A stretch of DNA of 64,000 nucleotides from Penium margaritaceum (taxonomy: Eukaryota > Streptophyta > Zygnematophyceae > Desmidiales > Peniaceae): the NCBI GenBank assembly GCA_023375785.1, contig SZWC01001584.1, forward strand, positions 31,448 to 95,447. Direction: 5' to 3'. The notes under the pieces were generated by a model that saw nothing but the letters and a program-made list of their open reading frames with translations, was not told the DNA's origin and did not search any database. The position numbers and the translations under genes are program-made. This document shows positions 23,233 through 34,428 of this stretch, piece by piece. The stretch's first letter is position 1. Every line of letters starts with the position of its first letter.

Positions 23233-23759
23233 CGTCCTCCAGGGTGGCACCCGCCTTGGCTATGACCATGTGATCCTTTACGCCCTCCACATCACTCGTA
23301 CATGCCTGATACGGCGGTCCCCCTCACAGGAGCTATGGCCATATTGTACGGCAAGCTACAGGGTCTGAAGTGAATGGTGAAGGACCTTAGTGATCAAGTT
23401 GTCGCTGGTTACACTGACATCACATCTCCGCTCTCAACCACCTCTTCCACCACGTCACATGCCTCTGTAGACAATTCTTCTGAGCTACCATCAGACTTGC
23501 CATTGCAGGCTACGACCATCCTGTCCATCCTGCGGTCCTCTGCTGGCATGGATCATATTGACCGCTCTTCTTCTTCCAGTCGCTCTCGTCGACCTTGTGC
23601 TCGACGACAGCATTTGCGCATGACACAACAATCCTACCTTGTCTCGAGCACGTCGATGACCTGACCAGGTTCTATGACCATGCAAGGATGTGGGACTTCT
23701 CTTCCAGCCTTATCGATAGCATCATTCACCAGCATACTTGTCGGACATTACTGAGGGTG

Positions 23760-24640
23760 CTGGAGGAGCTGTACTAGTGGAAGAGGTTGAGGCAGCTGCT
23801 CCATCGACAACTCCACATTCCTCAGATACGACACCTGCTGTTGGCGTGGTCGAGCTTACAACACAAGACAGAGATGCAGAGGTAGTGGCAGGGGGACCCT
23901 CGTTGGTTACCGCACCAGAGTCGGACAGTGCATGTTGTGTGGAGTGTCATTGTGGTGGTGGCTCTGCCAGCTACATCATCTACAGCTCCGCAGGATGCAG
24001 ATGCTCCATCAGCCGGGGGTGTCTTCATCACTGGATTGGTAGCAACAGGGATCGATGCTGCACCTGCTGTTGGAGTGGTCAAGCTTACGGCATGAGACAC
24101 AGACGCAGAGGCAGTGGCAGGGAGAGCCTCGTTGGTTACCGCACCAGAGTTGAACAGTGCTGACCATGTTGTACAAAGTTTCATTGTGGAGGTGGCTCTG
24201 CCAGCTACATCATCCACAGCTCCATGGGATGCAGATGCTCCATCAGCCAGAGGTGTCCTCATCGCTGGAGTGGTAGCAACAGGGGTCGATGTTGCACCTA
24301 CTATTGCAATGGTCAAGCTTACGGCCCTGGACATAGACGGAGAGTCAGTGACAGGAAGGGCCTTATTGGCTACGGCACCAGAGTCAGACTGTGTAGACCA
24401 TGTTCTATGGAGTGTCCTTATGGAGGTGGCTCCACCAGCAACGTCATCTACAGCTTCGCAGGATGCAGATGCTCCATTAGCCAGAGGTGTACTCATCGTC
24501 AGAGTGGTAGTAGCAGGGGTCGATTCTGCACCTATTGTTGGAGTGTTCGAGCATACGGCGTGAGACACGGACGCAAAAGCAGTGGTAGTGGGACCCTCTT
24601 TGGTTACTGCACCAGAGTCAGATGGAGCAGAGGAAGTTGT
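23760..24640 (+). repeat. 234-bp (78-residue) tandem repeat in element X
   Basis: The word GATGCAGATGCTCC recurs at 23994, 24228 and 24462, and GCACCTGCTGTTGGAGTGG-like words recur at about 23830, 24060, 24294 and 24528; the spacing is 234 bp, a multiple of three. About 3.7 copies. The plus reading gives DADAPxARGV, VVKLTA and SLVTAPESD motifs in each unit. The minus strand is also open over a long stretch. The plus strand is favoured because it matches the element's orientation. Confidence 0.72.
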
Positions 24641-24730
24641 AGAGACTGTAGCCGTGGAGGTTATCCCAGTAGCTAAAATTTTGGTAGCCCCAGAGGCTAG
24701 AGTTTTTCCATGAGTTACAGGTGTCTCCGG

Positions 24731-25485
24731 TGCTAGATTGGCAGCAGTGCTTGCTGATTTGACTGTGCCTGCTGTGTTGATGACGAGGAACATGGAGGCG
24801 CTGTGTTGGTGCCTTGCTGACCTTGAGCTCCTGCAGGCTCTTTGCATGCCAAGAGATGTTGAGCATGCGGCTCAACACTTTTCCATGGAGGCATGCGATA
24901 CGGGTTATGTCGACAGTCCTGGAGCACCGACGCGACATGGCAGAGTCAGCCACTTCTGGTGCCACTGAGCCGGTAGTTCTTGCTGCACAGGTACACCTCT
25001 CCACTGTGCGACAGCAGCTTGCAGATGCTTGACGAGCAAGCCTGGTCGCCTCATCAGCCTTCACAGTGAGCGCTTACAGACTTCAAGAGTTTGAGGATGG
25101 AGACCTTGATCTCACAGAGACAGATTTCCTAGTTGAGTGGGAGAATTGGAGGGCATTGAGTGCAGCAAGGGAGGATGCTACAGCTGCCGTTTGCACAACA
25201 TAGATGACCTTTGCTAGAGCCAGAGAGGCATTGACAGCTGCACATGCAAATAATTCTGTTGTGTCACACGCGCTATCGCAGGTCAGCACCACCACCTCCA
25301 TCTGTGACTTAGCTTCATCTTCCTCTACTCAACGAGTAGTGTGCACTCTACCATCGCTGGACTTATCCCTCACTCCAGGAGCAGACCAGATTACATCACG
25401 TGTGTGCAGCGGTTTTGGCAGCCGTATCCCTACTCCAGTGACATCCAATGTTGATGATGAATCCACAGAGAGTACAACCCACTGA
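24731..25485 (+). pseudogene. Element X downstream coding-like region
   Basis: Plus-strand frames here read LEALC/MPRDVEHAAQHFSMEACD, then LQEFEDGDLDLTETDF and ARAREALTAAHANNSVV. Helical and charged in character, following the tandem repeat without a gap. No known domain was recognised. It could be the remainder of a gag-like or accessory protein. Broken. Confidence 0.4.
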
Positions 25486-25661
25486 GATGTTTGGCAGTGT
25501 CTTGCCGTCAGAGTTGGTAACTGCTAGGCTTCTACTGGTGTATGAGTGAGTCCCAGATGCACCGTCATTTCTACCTCCTATTCCTCTTAGACAGTGTCAC
25601 ATACAGAGCTCTGTGCATGCAGGAGAGGACATTCATTCTTGCACAGTGATTGTTTCCGGCT

Positions 25662-25722
25662 TCATCAGCCCAGGGGGAGCCTTGTGTGGTCTTTGAGCCA
25701 AATTGTTGTTGAGATGCAACTG

Positions 25723-25791
<69 letters not shown>

Positions 25792-25874
25792 TGTGTGTGT
25801 GTGTGTGTGTGTNTCATCAGCCCAGGGGGAGCCTTGTGTGGTCTTTGAGCCAAATTGTTGTTGAGATGCAACTG

Positions 25875-25937
<63 letters not shown>

Positions 25938-25940
25938 CTT
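25662..25940 (+). repeat. Duplicated 61-bp segment plus two (GT)n runs around an N
   Basis: The sequence from TCATCAGCCC to GCAACTGC before the GT run occurs twice without difference, at 25662 and 25814. Each copy is followed by a long GT microsatellite (about 25722-25812 and 25875-25936). A single N at 25813 lies exactly at the join. This looks like one locus placed twice by the assembler. Confidence 0.7.
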
Positions 25941-26171
25941 ACAATCAGATCAGCAGTTGCAGTTTTGGGGAAGGATGGTCGTTTGTGTCGGTACGATGCA
26001 TTTGGTGGTCGAGACCCCGGCACTCAGTGGTCTGTGCCGATGCTGTGGGAGACCCCTAATGCATGTTTGGGCTTCACTGCATTTGGTTACATACTCCTGG
26101 TGGTCGATTCCCGGGCACTCAGTGATCTAGCACAGCGGTGTTGAGGTCCATGGTCCCTGGATTCTCTTATC

Positions 26172-26180
26172 AAGGGGGAG
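26172..26180 (+). other. Purine tract before element X 3' LTR
   Basis: AAGGGGGAG is the best polypurine candidate but lies 55 bp before the LTR start, further than usual. GAGGGA close to the LTR at 26229-26234 is an alternative. Confidence 0.35.
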
Positions 26181-26235
26181 CTTGCATACCTTCTCAAGTG
26201 GTACTTTCTTGACAGCTCTTGCAGCCCAGAGGGAC

Positions 26236-27044
26236 TTTTGGTGTGTGGGCATTGAGTTTCTCTGAGTGGTAGATAGGGTTCTGTTGTGAGAGCTTCTCGG
26301 TTTGCTCCAATGATGCTCCAGTAGTTACATTGCTTGTTCTATGTTATGTATGGTGCATTCTAGCCACCTAGTTCACACATGCATGACTAGTAGCATTTTC
26401 TCGGTGGTCGAGACCCGGGCACTTGGTGGTCTGTGCCAGTGCTTGGGGAGACCCCACAATAATGAGACACATATTGGTGCTGACAGGTAGTGCATTCCCT
26501 CTGCGGTTGAAACCTGGGTATACGGTGGTTTGTACTAATACCTCGGGAGTCGCAGCACTAATTGGTTGAGCATTTGTTGATTCTTTTCAGACATATGTAG
26601 CTGACATGTGGCTGAGACCCGGGCGTCTGGTGAAACATTCCGGCATCTCGGGAGGCCTAAACTTGCGTAGCTTTGGTAACCAGTTATGTTAGTGTGTCGC
26701 CATGGAGTCTGGATATGTTTCGGATAAATTGCATGTTTTCTCGTCGGTCGAGACCCGGGCACACGGTTGACTGTTCCGGTGCCTCGAGAGACCTCCATTG
26801 TGTGGCATCATGTTCTGTAACATGTGTATTCCCCGTTCATGTCTTTTGGCGTGAAGGGGATGACGAGGCCTTGTGGGCTAGCTGCCAGTCCCCAGTACAT
26901 AAGCTCGCAGCAGGGCTGATTGTGCTTTCTCCATGTTGTTAATGCGTTCCAGACTTAGCCAGATTTGGCCTTTGCCGTCTGCCCCTCACAACATGAGCTC
27001 ATGGCAGTCCTGCATGGGCCTGCATACCCTAATGAATTCTAATT
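26236..27044 (+). repeat. Element X 3' LTR
   Basis: Partner of 21466-22272. It shares the opening TTGGTGTGT, the GATAGGGTTCT word, the four internal GAGACC units and the closing segment with GACTTAGCCAGAT. Two more related units occur just inside the element at about 26007 and 26096. Confidence 0.78.
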
Positions 27045-27049
27045 CTACG

Positions 27050-27179
27050 AGCCCGACAGCCAACCCAGTGATGGACCCCTCGGCCTTGGTGAATCCTGCG
27101 TCAATGCATGCTATAATGGAGTGCGTGAAGTCTGCCCGGATCGTCGGTGGAGTCAGTGATCGTGCCACATTGGATTGAT
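27050..27179 (+). pseudogene. Gypsy-2 gag, continuation after element X
   Basis: Reads SPTANPVMDPSALVNP directly after the element X 3' LTR. The uninterrupted related fragment at 27482-27763 has TANPVMEPLGSAN after NGTTPT, which shows that X split this gag. Only a short part remains before the similarity ends. Confidence 0.65.
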
Positions 27180-27180
27180 G

Positions 27181-27481
27181 TGCTCAAGAGGTAGAACACC
27201 TACGTTTGGCAACATAAGAGCGATTTTGTGAGCCTTTGATCTGGCTCCGCTGGTCTCCTACTGCCATTCGATGGTCTTTACATTGGACCAACAGCTCAAA
27301 GCCTAGCCACGCAAACCCCCGCAGCAATGAAGTAAACCTCCTGATTTATCAGCCACATGCAAACCGTTGGTCCTTTTGAATTTGCATGATAAAAAAATTC
27401 AAGGTATGCTGGTTGAATTTGGAGCTTGCTCAAGAGTTGTAGGTTCCACTCGGAGAGTACCGCTTCTCGCCCACAGGTGTT
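27181..27481. other. Unassigned stretch
   Basis: No recognised feature. Might be diverged Gypsy-2 sequence. Confidence 0.3.
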
Positions 27482-27880
27482 TCAAATCTCCTGCTGGAGC
27501 AGGAGACTAGTGTTGAGGCTCTCGATTCTCAACAATTTCCAGCAGATGTTTGTGTTGATGCAAGCTTGTCTGCTGGTGCCTCCCATTGTGCCAGGTTTCA
27601 TCCCTGCAGGCAACGGCAGAGGCAAAGAGTTCGCGGAGCCCAAGGGTTCCATCACCGGATTGGCCGTCAAGGTCGTTGGTGTTGTGCCATTTGTTGCAAA
27701 GGTCGCCGTCGCCTCCAGGTTCACCGGGAGAGCATTGTTTATCATGTGCTGCTGATCCTTCATTGCCGGAGTCTTTGCCGGTTACTCCTACTGGTCACCG
27801 GGTGCACTCGCTCCATTCACCGTCGTCGTTGCAAGGTCTGCAAAATTCTGGATGGTCAAGATGCGCCCTAGCCGATCCCT
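27482..27880 (-). mobile_element. Gypsy-3, gag and leader fragment (fossil)
   Basis: The minus strand carries the same leader and gag start as Gypsy-2: a GACGACGGTGAA-like leader word, ACTCCGGCAATG at the start, then MKDQQH and ATFATNGTTPT followed by TANPVMEPLG. Only the beginning of the element is present. It lies in opposite orientation to Gypsy-2. Confidence 0.65.
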
Positions 27881-27889
27881 AGTTGTGTC

Positions 27890-28140
27890 CGACTTGCACT
27901 CTAGCTACACCCGCATTGTGTGATATCTGCATCCTAGTTGCACCCTAGCTTTGCCTAGTTCCGCCTTGTTGGACCCTTGTTGCACCCTCATTGCAACTTG
28001 GTTATGCTCTAGTTACACCCTAGTTTTGCCCAACTTGAGCCCTAGTTGCACCCTAGTTATGCCCGAGTTGGTCCCTGGTTGCGCCCTAGTTGCATCCTAG
28101 TTACACCTTGGTTGCGCCTTAGTTGCAACATTGTTGTTCC
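27890..28140 (+). repeat. 11-bp minisatellite, first block
   Basis: Irregular repeats of a CCCTAGTTGCA-type unit with many variants. The same unit forms the larger array at 29366-30586. Confidence 0.65.
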
Positions 28141-29365
28141 CTGGTCACTGTTGACCCGGTGTTTCGGGGTGACCCTATCACCACGGCCACGGAACCGCGA
28201 TCCACATCGATGGGGCATCAATGTGGTCCAAAATTGCATTCGGCGACCACACAGGGTCAGCCGCAACCCCCCCCCCCCCCCCCCCCCCCCCCNNNNNNNN
28301 NNNNNNNNNNNNNNNNNNNNNNNNNNNNNNNNNNNNNNNNNNNNNNNNNNNNNNNNNNNNNNNNNNNNNNNNNNNNNNNNNNNNNNNNNNNNNNNNNNNN
28401 NNNNNNNNNNNNNNNNNNNNNNNNNNNNNNNNNNNNNNNNNNNNNNNNNNNNNNNNNNNNNNNNNNNNNNNNNNNNNNNNNNNNNNNNNNNNNNNNNNNN
28501 NNNNNNNNNNNNNNNNNNNNNNNNNNNNNNNNNNNNNNNNNNNNNNNNNNNNNNNNNNNNNNNNNNNNNNNNNNNNNNNNNNNNNNNNNNNNNNNNCCCC
28601 CCCCCCCCCCCCCCCGCCTTCGTCCCCAAATAAACTCCTGGTTCGAACATGACATTTATCTTAAAACAGGTAGTATCTATAACGGTTTGCATGCTCAACG
28701 GGAATTATTATCTTGTGCAAACCTGAATGGTTTTTGTTTCTTACACGAACTCTAGAAGTCAAAGCCCAAACTAAAAAAATTTGAAACCGAGCTACGAGTT
28801 TCAAACTTCGAATTCAAATATTCGAATTCAAAACTTTCAACATTGAAGTTCAAAATGTGAAATCCCATTTCTGATATTCTTTTCCTGCCAATCATTGTCC
28901 GAACTTTGGCCAGCAATGTTTGACCTTCAAACTCCATACCTAACGACTGAAATTGGGAAGAAAACATCGGTCATTTAGCCCGTAGTTCAATGGTTTGCAC
29001 TTTAAACAACTAAATGTTAATGATGAAAATTCGATCAGGATTTAGAGGCTGCCAAAACTGAATTGCCAGCTGGAAGAGCCCTGCACAACCTTTGCTGACG
29101 CGTCGCTTTCTACCAGTGATAAGACAGCGCGGATGATCACGCGAATAAGTATACTTGCGAATGACTAAGGAGACGATCCAAGACTTTATCAGCAAAAAAG
29201 AGGGCAATTAGCATTCATAGGACACCCAGGATAAGCCAGAAAAATACTGTTTCGACCCCAGTGAAGCCCATGGTTTCGATGTGGCCGATTTGGGGGGAGG
29301 GTCGCATCGATGTGCCAGGGTGGACATCAATGTGCCAGGGTTTGGGGTGGCCAGGTCAACACTGG
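28141..29365. other. Unique segment with sequencing gap
   Basis: Separates the two blocks of the 11-bp array. It contains the gap 28293-28596 (304 N), bounded by 26 C on the left and 19 C on the right. Sequence after the gap is AT-rich with short direct repeats of a TTCGAATTCAAA-like word near 28800-28850. No gene recognised. Confidence 0.5.
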
Positions 29366-30586
29366 CCCTAGTTGTACCCAAGTTGCGCCCTACTTGCGCC
29401 CTGGCTGCAACCTAGTTCTGTCCTATTTGTGCCCTAGTTGCGCCCTAGTTGCACCCAAGTTATGCCCAATTATTGCCCAAGTAACATCTTAGTTGCGTCC
29501 TAGTTGTATCCCTAGTTGTGTCTGAGTTGTGCCCTAGTTGCGTCCTAGTTGTGCCCTCGTTTTGTCCTGGTTGTGCCCTATTTGCGCCCTAGTTGCGCCC
29601 TAGCTGCACCATGATTACGCTATAGTTGCTACCTAGTTGTGCCCTAGATGTGTCCTAGGTTTACCCTAGTTGCACCCTAGTTGCGTCCTAGTTTTTCCCT
29701 AGCTGGGACCTAGTTGCACCTTATTTGTGTCCTAATTGTGCCTTACTTGCATCCTAGTTGCGCCCTAGTTTCACCCTAGTTGCGCCCTAGTTGTGTCCTT
29801 GTTGCACCCTAGCTACATCCTAAACATGCCCTAGTTGCACCCTAGTTGTACGCTCATGGCGCCCTAGTTGCACCCTATGTGAGCCCTACTTACACCCTAA
29901 TTGCACCCTAGTTCAGCCCTAGTTGTGCCCTCAAGGCACCCTAGTTGTGCCCTAGCTTCACCCTAGTTGTGGCCTAGTTGTGGCCTAGTTGTGTCCCAGT
30001 TTTATCCTATTTAGGCCCAAGTTGTGCCCTAGTTGTGCCCTAGTTGCGCCCCAATTGCACCGTAGTTGCGTCCTAGTTGCGTCCCACTTGCGGTTTAGTT
30101 GCACCCTAGTTGCGTCCTAGGTGCATTCTATTTGCGCCCTAGTTGTGTCCTAGTTGTGCTCTAGTTTCGCACTAGGTGTGCCTTATTTGTATCATACATG
30201 TGTCCTAGTTGTGCCCTAGTGGCACCCTAGTTGTGCCTAGATGCACATTAGCTCCACCCTCATTGTACCCTAGTTTTGCCCTAGTTGCGTCCAAGTTGCA
30301 TCCTAGTTGCGCCCAATTTGTGCGCTAGTTGCAAACTAGTTGCACCCTAGTTGTGTTCTACTTGCGCCAAAGTTGGACCCTAGTTGCGCCCTAGTGGTGC
30401 CCGATGTGTACCCTAGTTGCGCCCTAGTTACGTCCTAGTTGTGCCCTAGTTGCACCCTTGTTGCACCCAAGTTGCATCCTCAATACACCCTAATTGCACC
30501 CTAGTTGCACCCCTGTTGCTACCACTTGTACCCTAGTTTCACCATTGTAGCGCCAAAGTTGCACCATAGTTCCACACTAGTGAATG
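29366..30586 (+). repeat. 11-bp minisatellite (GCCCTAGTTGC)n, main block
   Basis: About 110 units in 1.2 kb, with frequent single-base variants and some 10- or 12-bp units. The unit contains stop codons in frame, so no long frames arise. It directly abuts the 10-bp array that starts at about 30587. Confidence 0.88.
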
Positions 30587-32160
30587 CATGGCATTGCCAG
30601 GCAATGCCAGAAATTGATAGGCATTGCTATTCATTGCCATGCATTGCCAAGCATTGGTAGGTATTGTAAGGCATTGCCCGGCATTGCTAGGGATTGCCAG
30701 GCATTTCCAGGAATTCCTAGGCATTTCCAGGCATTACCAAGCCATGGCCAGGCGTTGCCAGGCATTGCCAGGGATGACCAGGCATTGGCAGAAATTGCTA
30801 GGCGTTGCTAGGCATTTCCAGGCATTGTTAGGCATTGGCAGGTATTTCCAGGAATTTCCAGGAATTGCTACGCATGGGAAGGCATTGCAAGGCATTGCAA
30901 GGCATTGCCAGGCATTACTTAGGCATTGCAAGATATTGCTAGGCATTTCCAGGCATGGCCGGGCATTGCCAAGGCATTATAAGGTGTTTTCCAAGAGCAT
31001 TGCCAGGCATTGAACTTGCATTTCCAGGCATTGAACTTGCATTGCCAGGCATTGCTAAGCATTGATAGGCATTACCAGGCATTGCAAGGCATTGCCCGAC
31101 ATTGCCAGGCATTGCCAGAATTTTTAGGCATTACCAAGGCATTGATAGGTATTACCAAGGATTTCCCAGGCATTGCCCATGCATTGCTAGGCAATGCCCA
31201 GGCATTTCCCATGCATTGCCAAGAATTGTTAGGCATTGCCATGCATTTCCCAGGCTTTACCAGGCATTGCACAGGCATTGTCCAGGCATTGCCAGGCATT
31301 TCCAGGGATCGCCCAAGCATTTCCAGGAATTTCTAGGCATTTCCCTGGCATTGCTAGGCATTTCCAGGCATGGCCCTGGCATTACAATGCATTGCAAGGC
31401 ATTTCCCAGGCATTCTCACGCATTTCCAGGCATTTACATGCATTGCTACAAATTTCCAGGCATTCCCAGGAGTTTCCCAGGCATTGTCAGACATTTCCAG
31501 GGCATTGCCCTCACATTGCCAGGCATTGCCACGCATTGTCCTGGCATTGCCAGGCATTGCCCATGCATCGCCAGGCATCACCAAGCATCGACCAAGAATA
31601 ACAAGGCATTGCCAGGCATTGTTAGGCATGGAAAAGCATTGTCCGGACATTGCCCACACATTGCCTAGGCATTGCCAGGCATTGTCCATGTATTGCCCAT
31701 TATTGCCAAGCATTGCTCGGGCATTGCACAGAATTTCAAGGCATTGCACAGGCATTGTGCATGCATTTTCAGGCATTGCCCAGGCTTTGGAAAGAAGTGC
31801 CATGATTTGCTGGGCATTGCCCAAGCATGGCCAGGCATTGCTAAGAATTTTTAGGCATTGTTAGGCATTACAAGGTATCAAGGCCTTGCCAAGGCATTGC
31901 CAGGTATATTTCAGGCATCGCCAAGCACCTTCCAGGCATTTTCTATGCATTGTTAGGCATTGCCAGGCATTGCCAAGAATTTCTAGGAATTTCCTACGCA
32001 TTTCCAAGGCGTTGCTAGGCATTGCCTGGAATTTCCTCAGCATTGCTCGGCATTGCCCGGCATTGCTTAGGCATTGCCAAGCATTGCCTAGACATTGCCA
32101 GACATTTCCAAGCATTGCCAGGCATTTCCAGGCATTGCACGTGCATTCCCAGGCATTACC
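30587..32160 (+). repeat. 10-bp minisatellite (GGCATTGCCA)n, block 1
   Basis: About 155 units, mostly 10 bp with scattered 11-bp variants carrying an extra C. The unit is nearly palindromic (GGCA-T-TGCC). Because 10 is not a multiple of three and the unit has no stop in any phase on either strand, long periodic frames appear in all six frames. These are by-products, not genes. Confidence 0.92.
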
Positions 32161-33125
32161 AGTGTCAGGAAAACGGCCCCCGGGTGGAGACAGCTCTGAA
32201 ATGCCCCGATGGGTCTGCACTTGGTGTCCACGGCTTTCTCTGTTTTTGGCGTGTGGTTCTGAGTCTAAGCGTGAGCTTTATGGACGCCTCAGGCTATGTT
32301 TCTGGGAGTGGAAGAGTGTTGTGAGACAGTCACTTTTACAAAGGGAATAACATGATTTTGCATTAGTTTTTTTTAACATGGACATGATCTAAACATTTGT
32401 AAGGCTAGTCATGAGCTCTCAAACGCACCAAACCGTGCGCGATTCGAATCACCGTAGCTCTCGCTACGTCAGCCGACGCGCAGCACCCCAAACCAGCCGC
32501 TCAGTCGGCGGCGAGCACCACATTGCCCGCCGAGGCGCCCTCACACATCAAGGACCCATCAACACGCCATTCCAGAGGCGCAGATGTCCCTACGCATAGT
32601 GGCAGTGCCCCTCGCACCTTTGGATTCTGTTTTGGTGAGTTAATCATCGTGGTTGGTGATGGGGATTGATGTGGTTCAAAACCTGTTTGCGGACCTGCAG
32701 TCAGAATTTGGACAAAGTCCATGAGTAACAAACTGTACTACTGAGTTTCGGACTCCAAATCATCCACCGGACGCCTTGGCAGTCCTTCCAGAGCAAAATC
32801 CCCAGATGGAATTTCGTTTCTCGATCTGGTCAATTATTCACCGGCAGTCGAACCGCGGCCATCTCCCAGAGCCGTCGTGCACACCCCAACTTTGGAAGCC
32901 CATATCTCCTTTGTTACTTGTTCAATTCCAGTTAAACAACTTCCATTGGATTCAACGACTCATCAAATTTTAGGGGAAATCCTCCATTTTAGGATCCGAG
33001 AAACCCTCGATTCTCCAGATCCAACGGCGAGAAATTTCCACTCTTTGGCGGTTCGTCGGCGCCTCCCGGCGCCGCACTTGGGCATGCAGAGGGGCAAACC
33101 TTCAACAATCGGGCATAGCCTAGGC
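32161..33125. other. Unique segment inside the 10-bp array
   Basis: About 965 bp of non-repetitive sequence splitting the array. Near its end (33071-33107) it has a 37-bp stretch closely similar to 14186-14222. No coding domain was recognised. It may be an inserted element fragment, but no terminal repeats or target duplication could be shown. Confidence 0.5.
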
Positions 33126-34428
33126 TTGTGAGGCATTGCCCAAGAATTTTCAGGCTTTGCTAGGAATTGCCAGGCATTGCGAGGCATTACCCAGACATTG
33201 TCAGGTATTGCCTTGGCATTTCCAAACATTGCCCAAGCATTTCCGGGCATTACCCAGGCATTTCCCAGGCATTGCCAGGTATTTCAAAGGCATTGCCAAG
33301 CATTTCCCAGGCATTGCCAAGAATTACGAGGCATTGCCATGCATTTTCCATGCACTGTGTGGCATTGTCCAAGCATTGCCAGGCAATTCTGTGCATTGCC
33401 CAGGCATTGTCGGGCATTCCCAGGCATTGCCCTGGCATTGAAAGGCATTCCCGGATACTCCCCGGGAATTTCCATGCATTGCCAGGCATTTACAAGCATT
33501 GCCAGACGTTGCTACGCATTGCCAGGTATTTCCAGGAGTTACCAGACATTACCAAGGCATGGCCAGGCATTGCCCTTAAATTTCCATGCTTAGCCAGGCA
33601 TTTTCATGCATTGTCCAGGCATTGCCATGCATTTTCCAGGGATTTCCGAGTCATTACAAGGCATTGGCCAGGCATCGCAAAGAAATGCTAGGTACTACAA
33701 AGCATTGCAAGGCATTTCCTAGGTATTGCCAGGCACTTTCCAAGCATTTCCAGGCATTACCATGCATTTTCCAGGCATTGCCAAGGCATTGCCATGCGTT
33801 GTCCGGGAAGTACAATGTATTTCCAAGCATTTCCCTAGCATTGCAAAAAAACAGCCAGGCATTTCCCATGCATGGCAAGACATTTCTAGGCATTGCTAGG
33901 TATTTTCAGGCATTGCCAGGAAGTGACATGCATTGCACAAGCATTGCCACACATTGAAAGGAATTTCCCAGGCATTGCTAAAGCATTGCCGGGCATTGCC
34001 AGGCATTTGCCAGGCATTCCTAGGCATTTTCCATGCATGGCCAGGCATTGCAAGGCATTGCCCGGCATTGCCCATGCATTGCCAAGCATTGCCCAGGCAT
34101 GGCCAGGGATTCCTAGGCATTGCAAGGCATTGCTTAGGCATTGCCCAAGCATGGACAGGCATTGCTAAGTATTGGCAGGCATTGCCCAGGCATTACCAGG
34201 CATTACACAGGCTTTGCCAGGCCATGCCAGGCATTGCCAAGGTTTGCTAGGCATTGCTAGGCATTGCCAGGCATTGCGAAGGGATTCCCCAGCATTGCCA
34301 GGCATTCCCAGGCAGTGTCAGGAATTTCCAGGCTTTACCAGGCAGTGTCGGGAATTTCCAGGCATTGCCAGGCATTGTCATGCACTTTCCTGGAATTTCC
34401 CAGCAATGCCTGGCATTGCTAAGGAATT
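33126..34428 (+). repeat. 10-bp minisatellite (GGCATTGCCA)n, block 2
   Basis: Same unit and orientation as block 1, about 125 units, with 11-bp variants such as GGCATTGCCCA. The array ends about 34428, where a Copia fragment begins. Confidence 0.92.

Larger units (their letters stand above)
21466..27044 (+). mobile_element. Element X, LTR retrotransposon without recognisable pol (fossil)
   Basis: Two LTRs of about 800 bp (21466-22272 and 26236-27044), a perfect iMet PBS at 22275-22286 and a purine tract at 26172-26180 define the element. It is inserted in the gag of Gypsy-2; the flanks read CGACG on the left (21461-21465) and CTACG on the right (27045-27049), a 4-of-5 target duplication. The interior has a CAG-rich stretch, a zinc knuckle, a 234-bp tandem coding-like repeat, and no RT, integrase or RNase H motif. 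It is therefore probably non-autonomous. LTR identity is near 90% by eye. The interior reading frames are broken. Confidence 0.8.

Noticed and set aside
23822-24847. 341-residue frame on the minus strand in element X
   Set aside because: It is the complement of the 234-bp repeat. The plus strand agrees with the element's LTR, PBS and zinc knuckle direction, so the minus frame is taken as a shadow, though this is not certain.
29366-30586. CCCTAG array as an interstitial telomere or CRISPR array
   Set aside because: The 11-bp unit only shares CCCTA with plant telomeres. There are no spacers of constant length, and the genome is eukaryotic.
32850-32890. Possible tRNA-like segment (TCGAACCGCGG word)
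   Set aside because: No acceptor stem or cloverleaf could be paired around it.
30587-34428. Many frames up to about 190 residues with repeated decapeptides
   Set aside because: They are produced in every frame by the stop-free 10-bp unit and are broken at random by 11-bp variants, so they are not genes.
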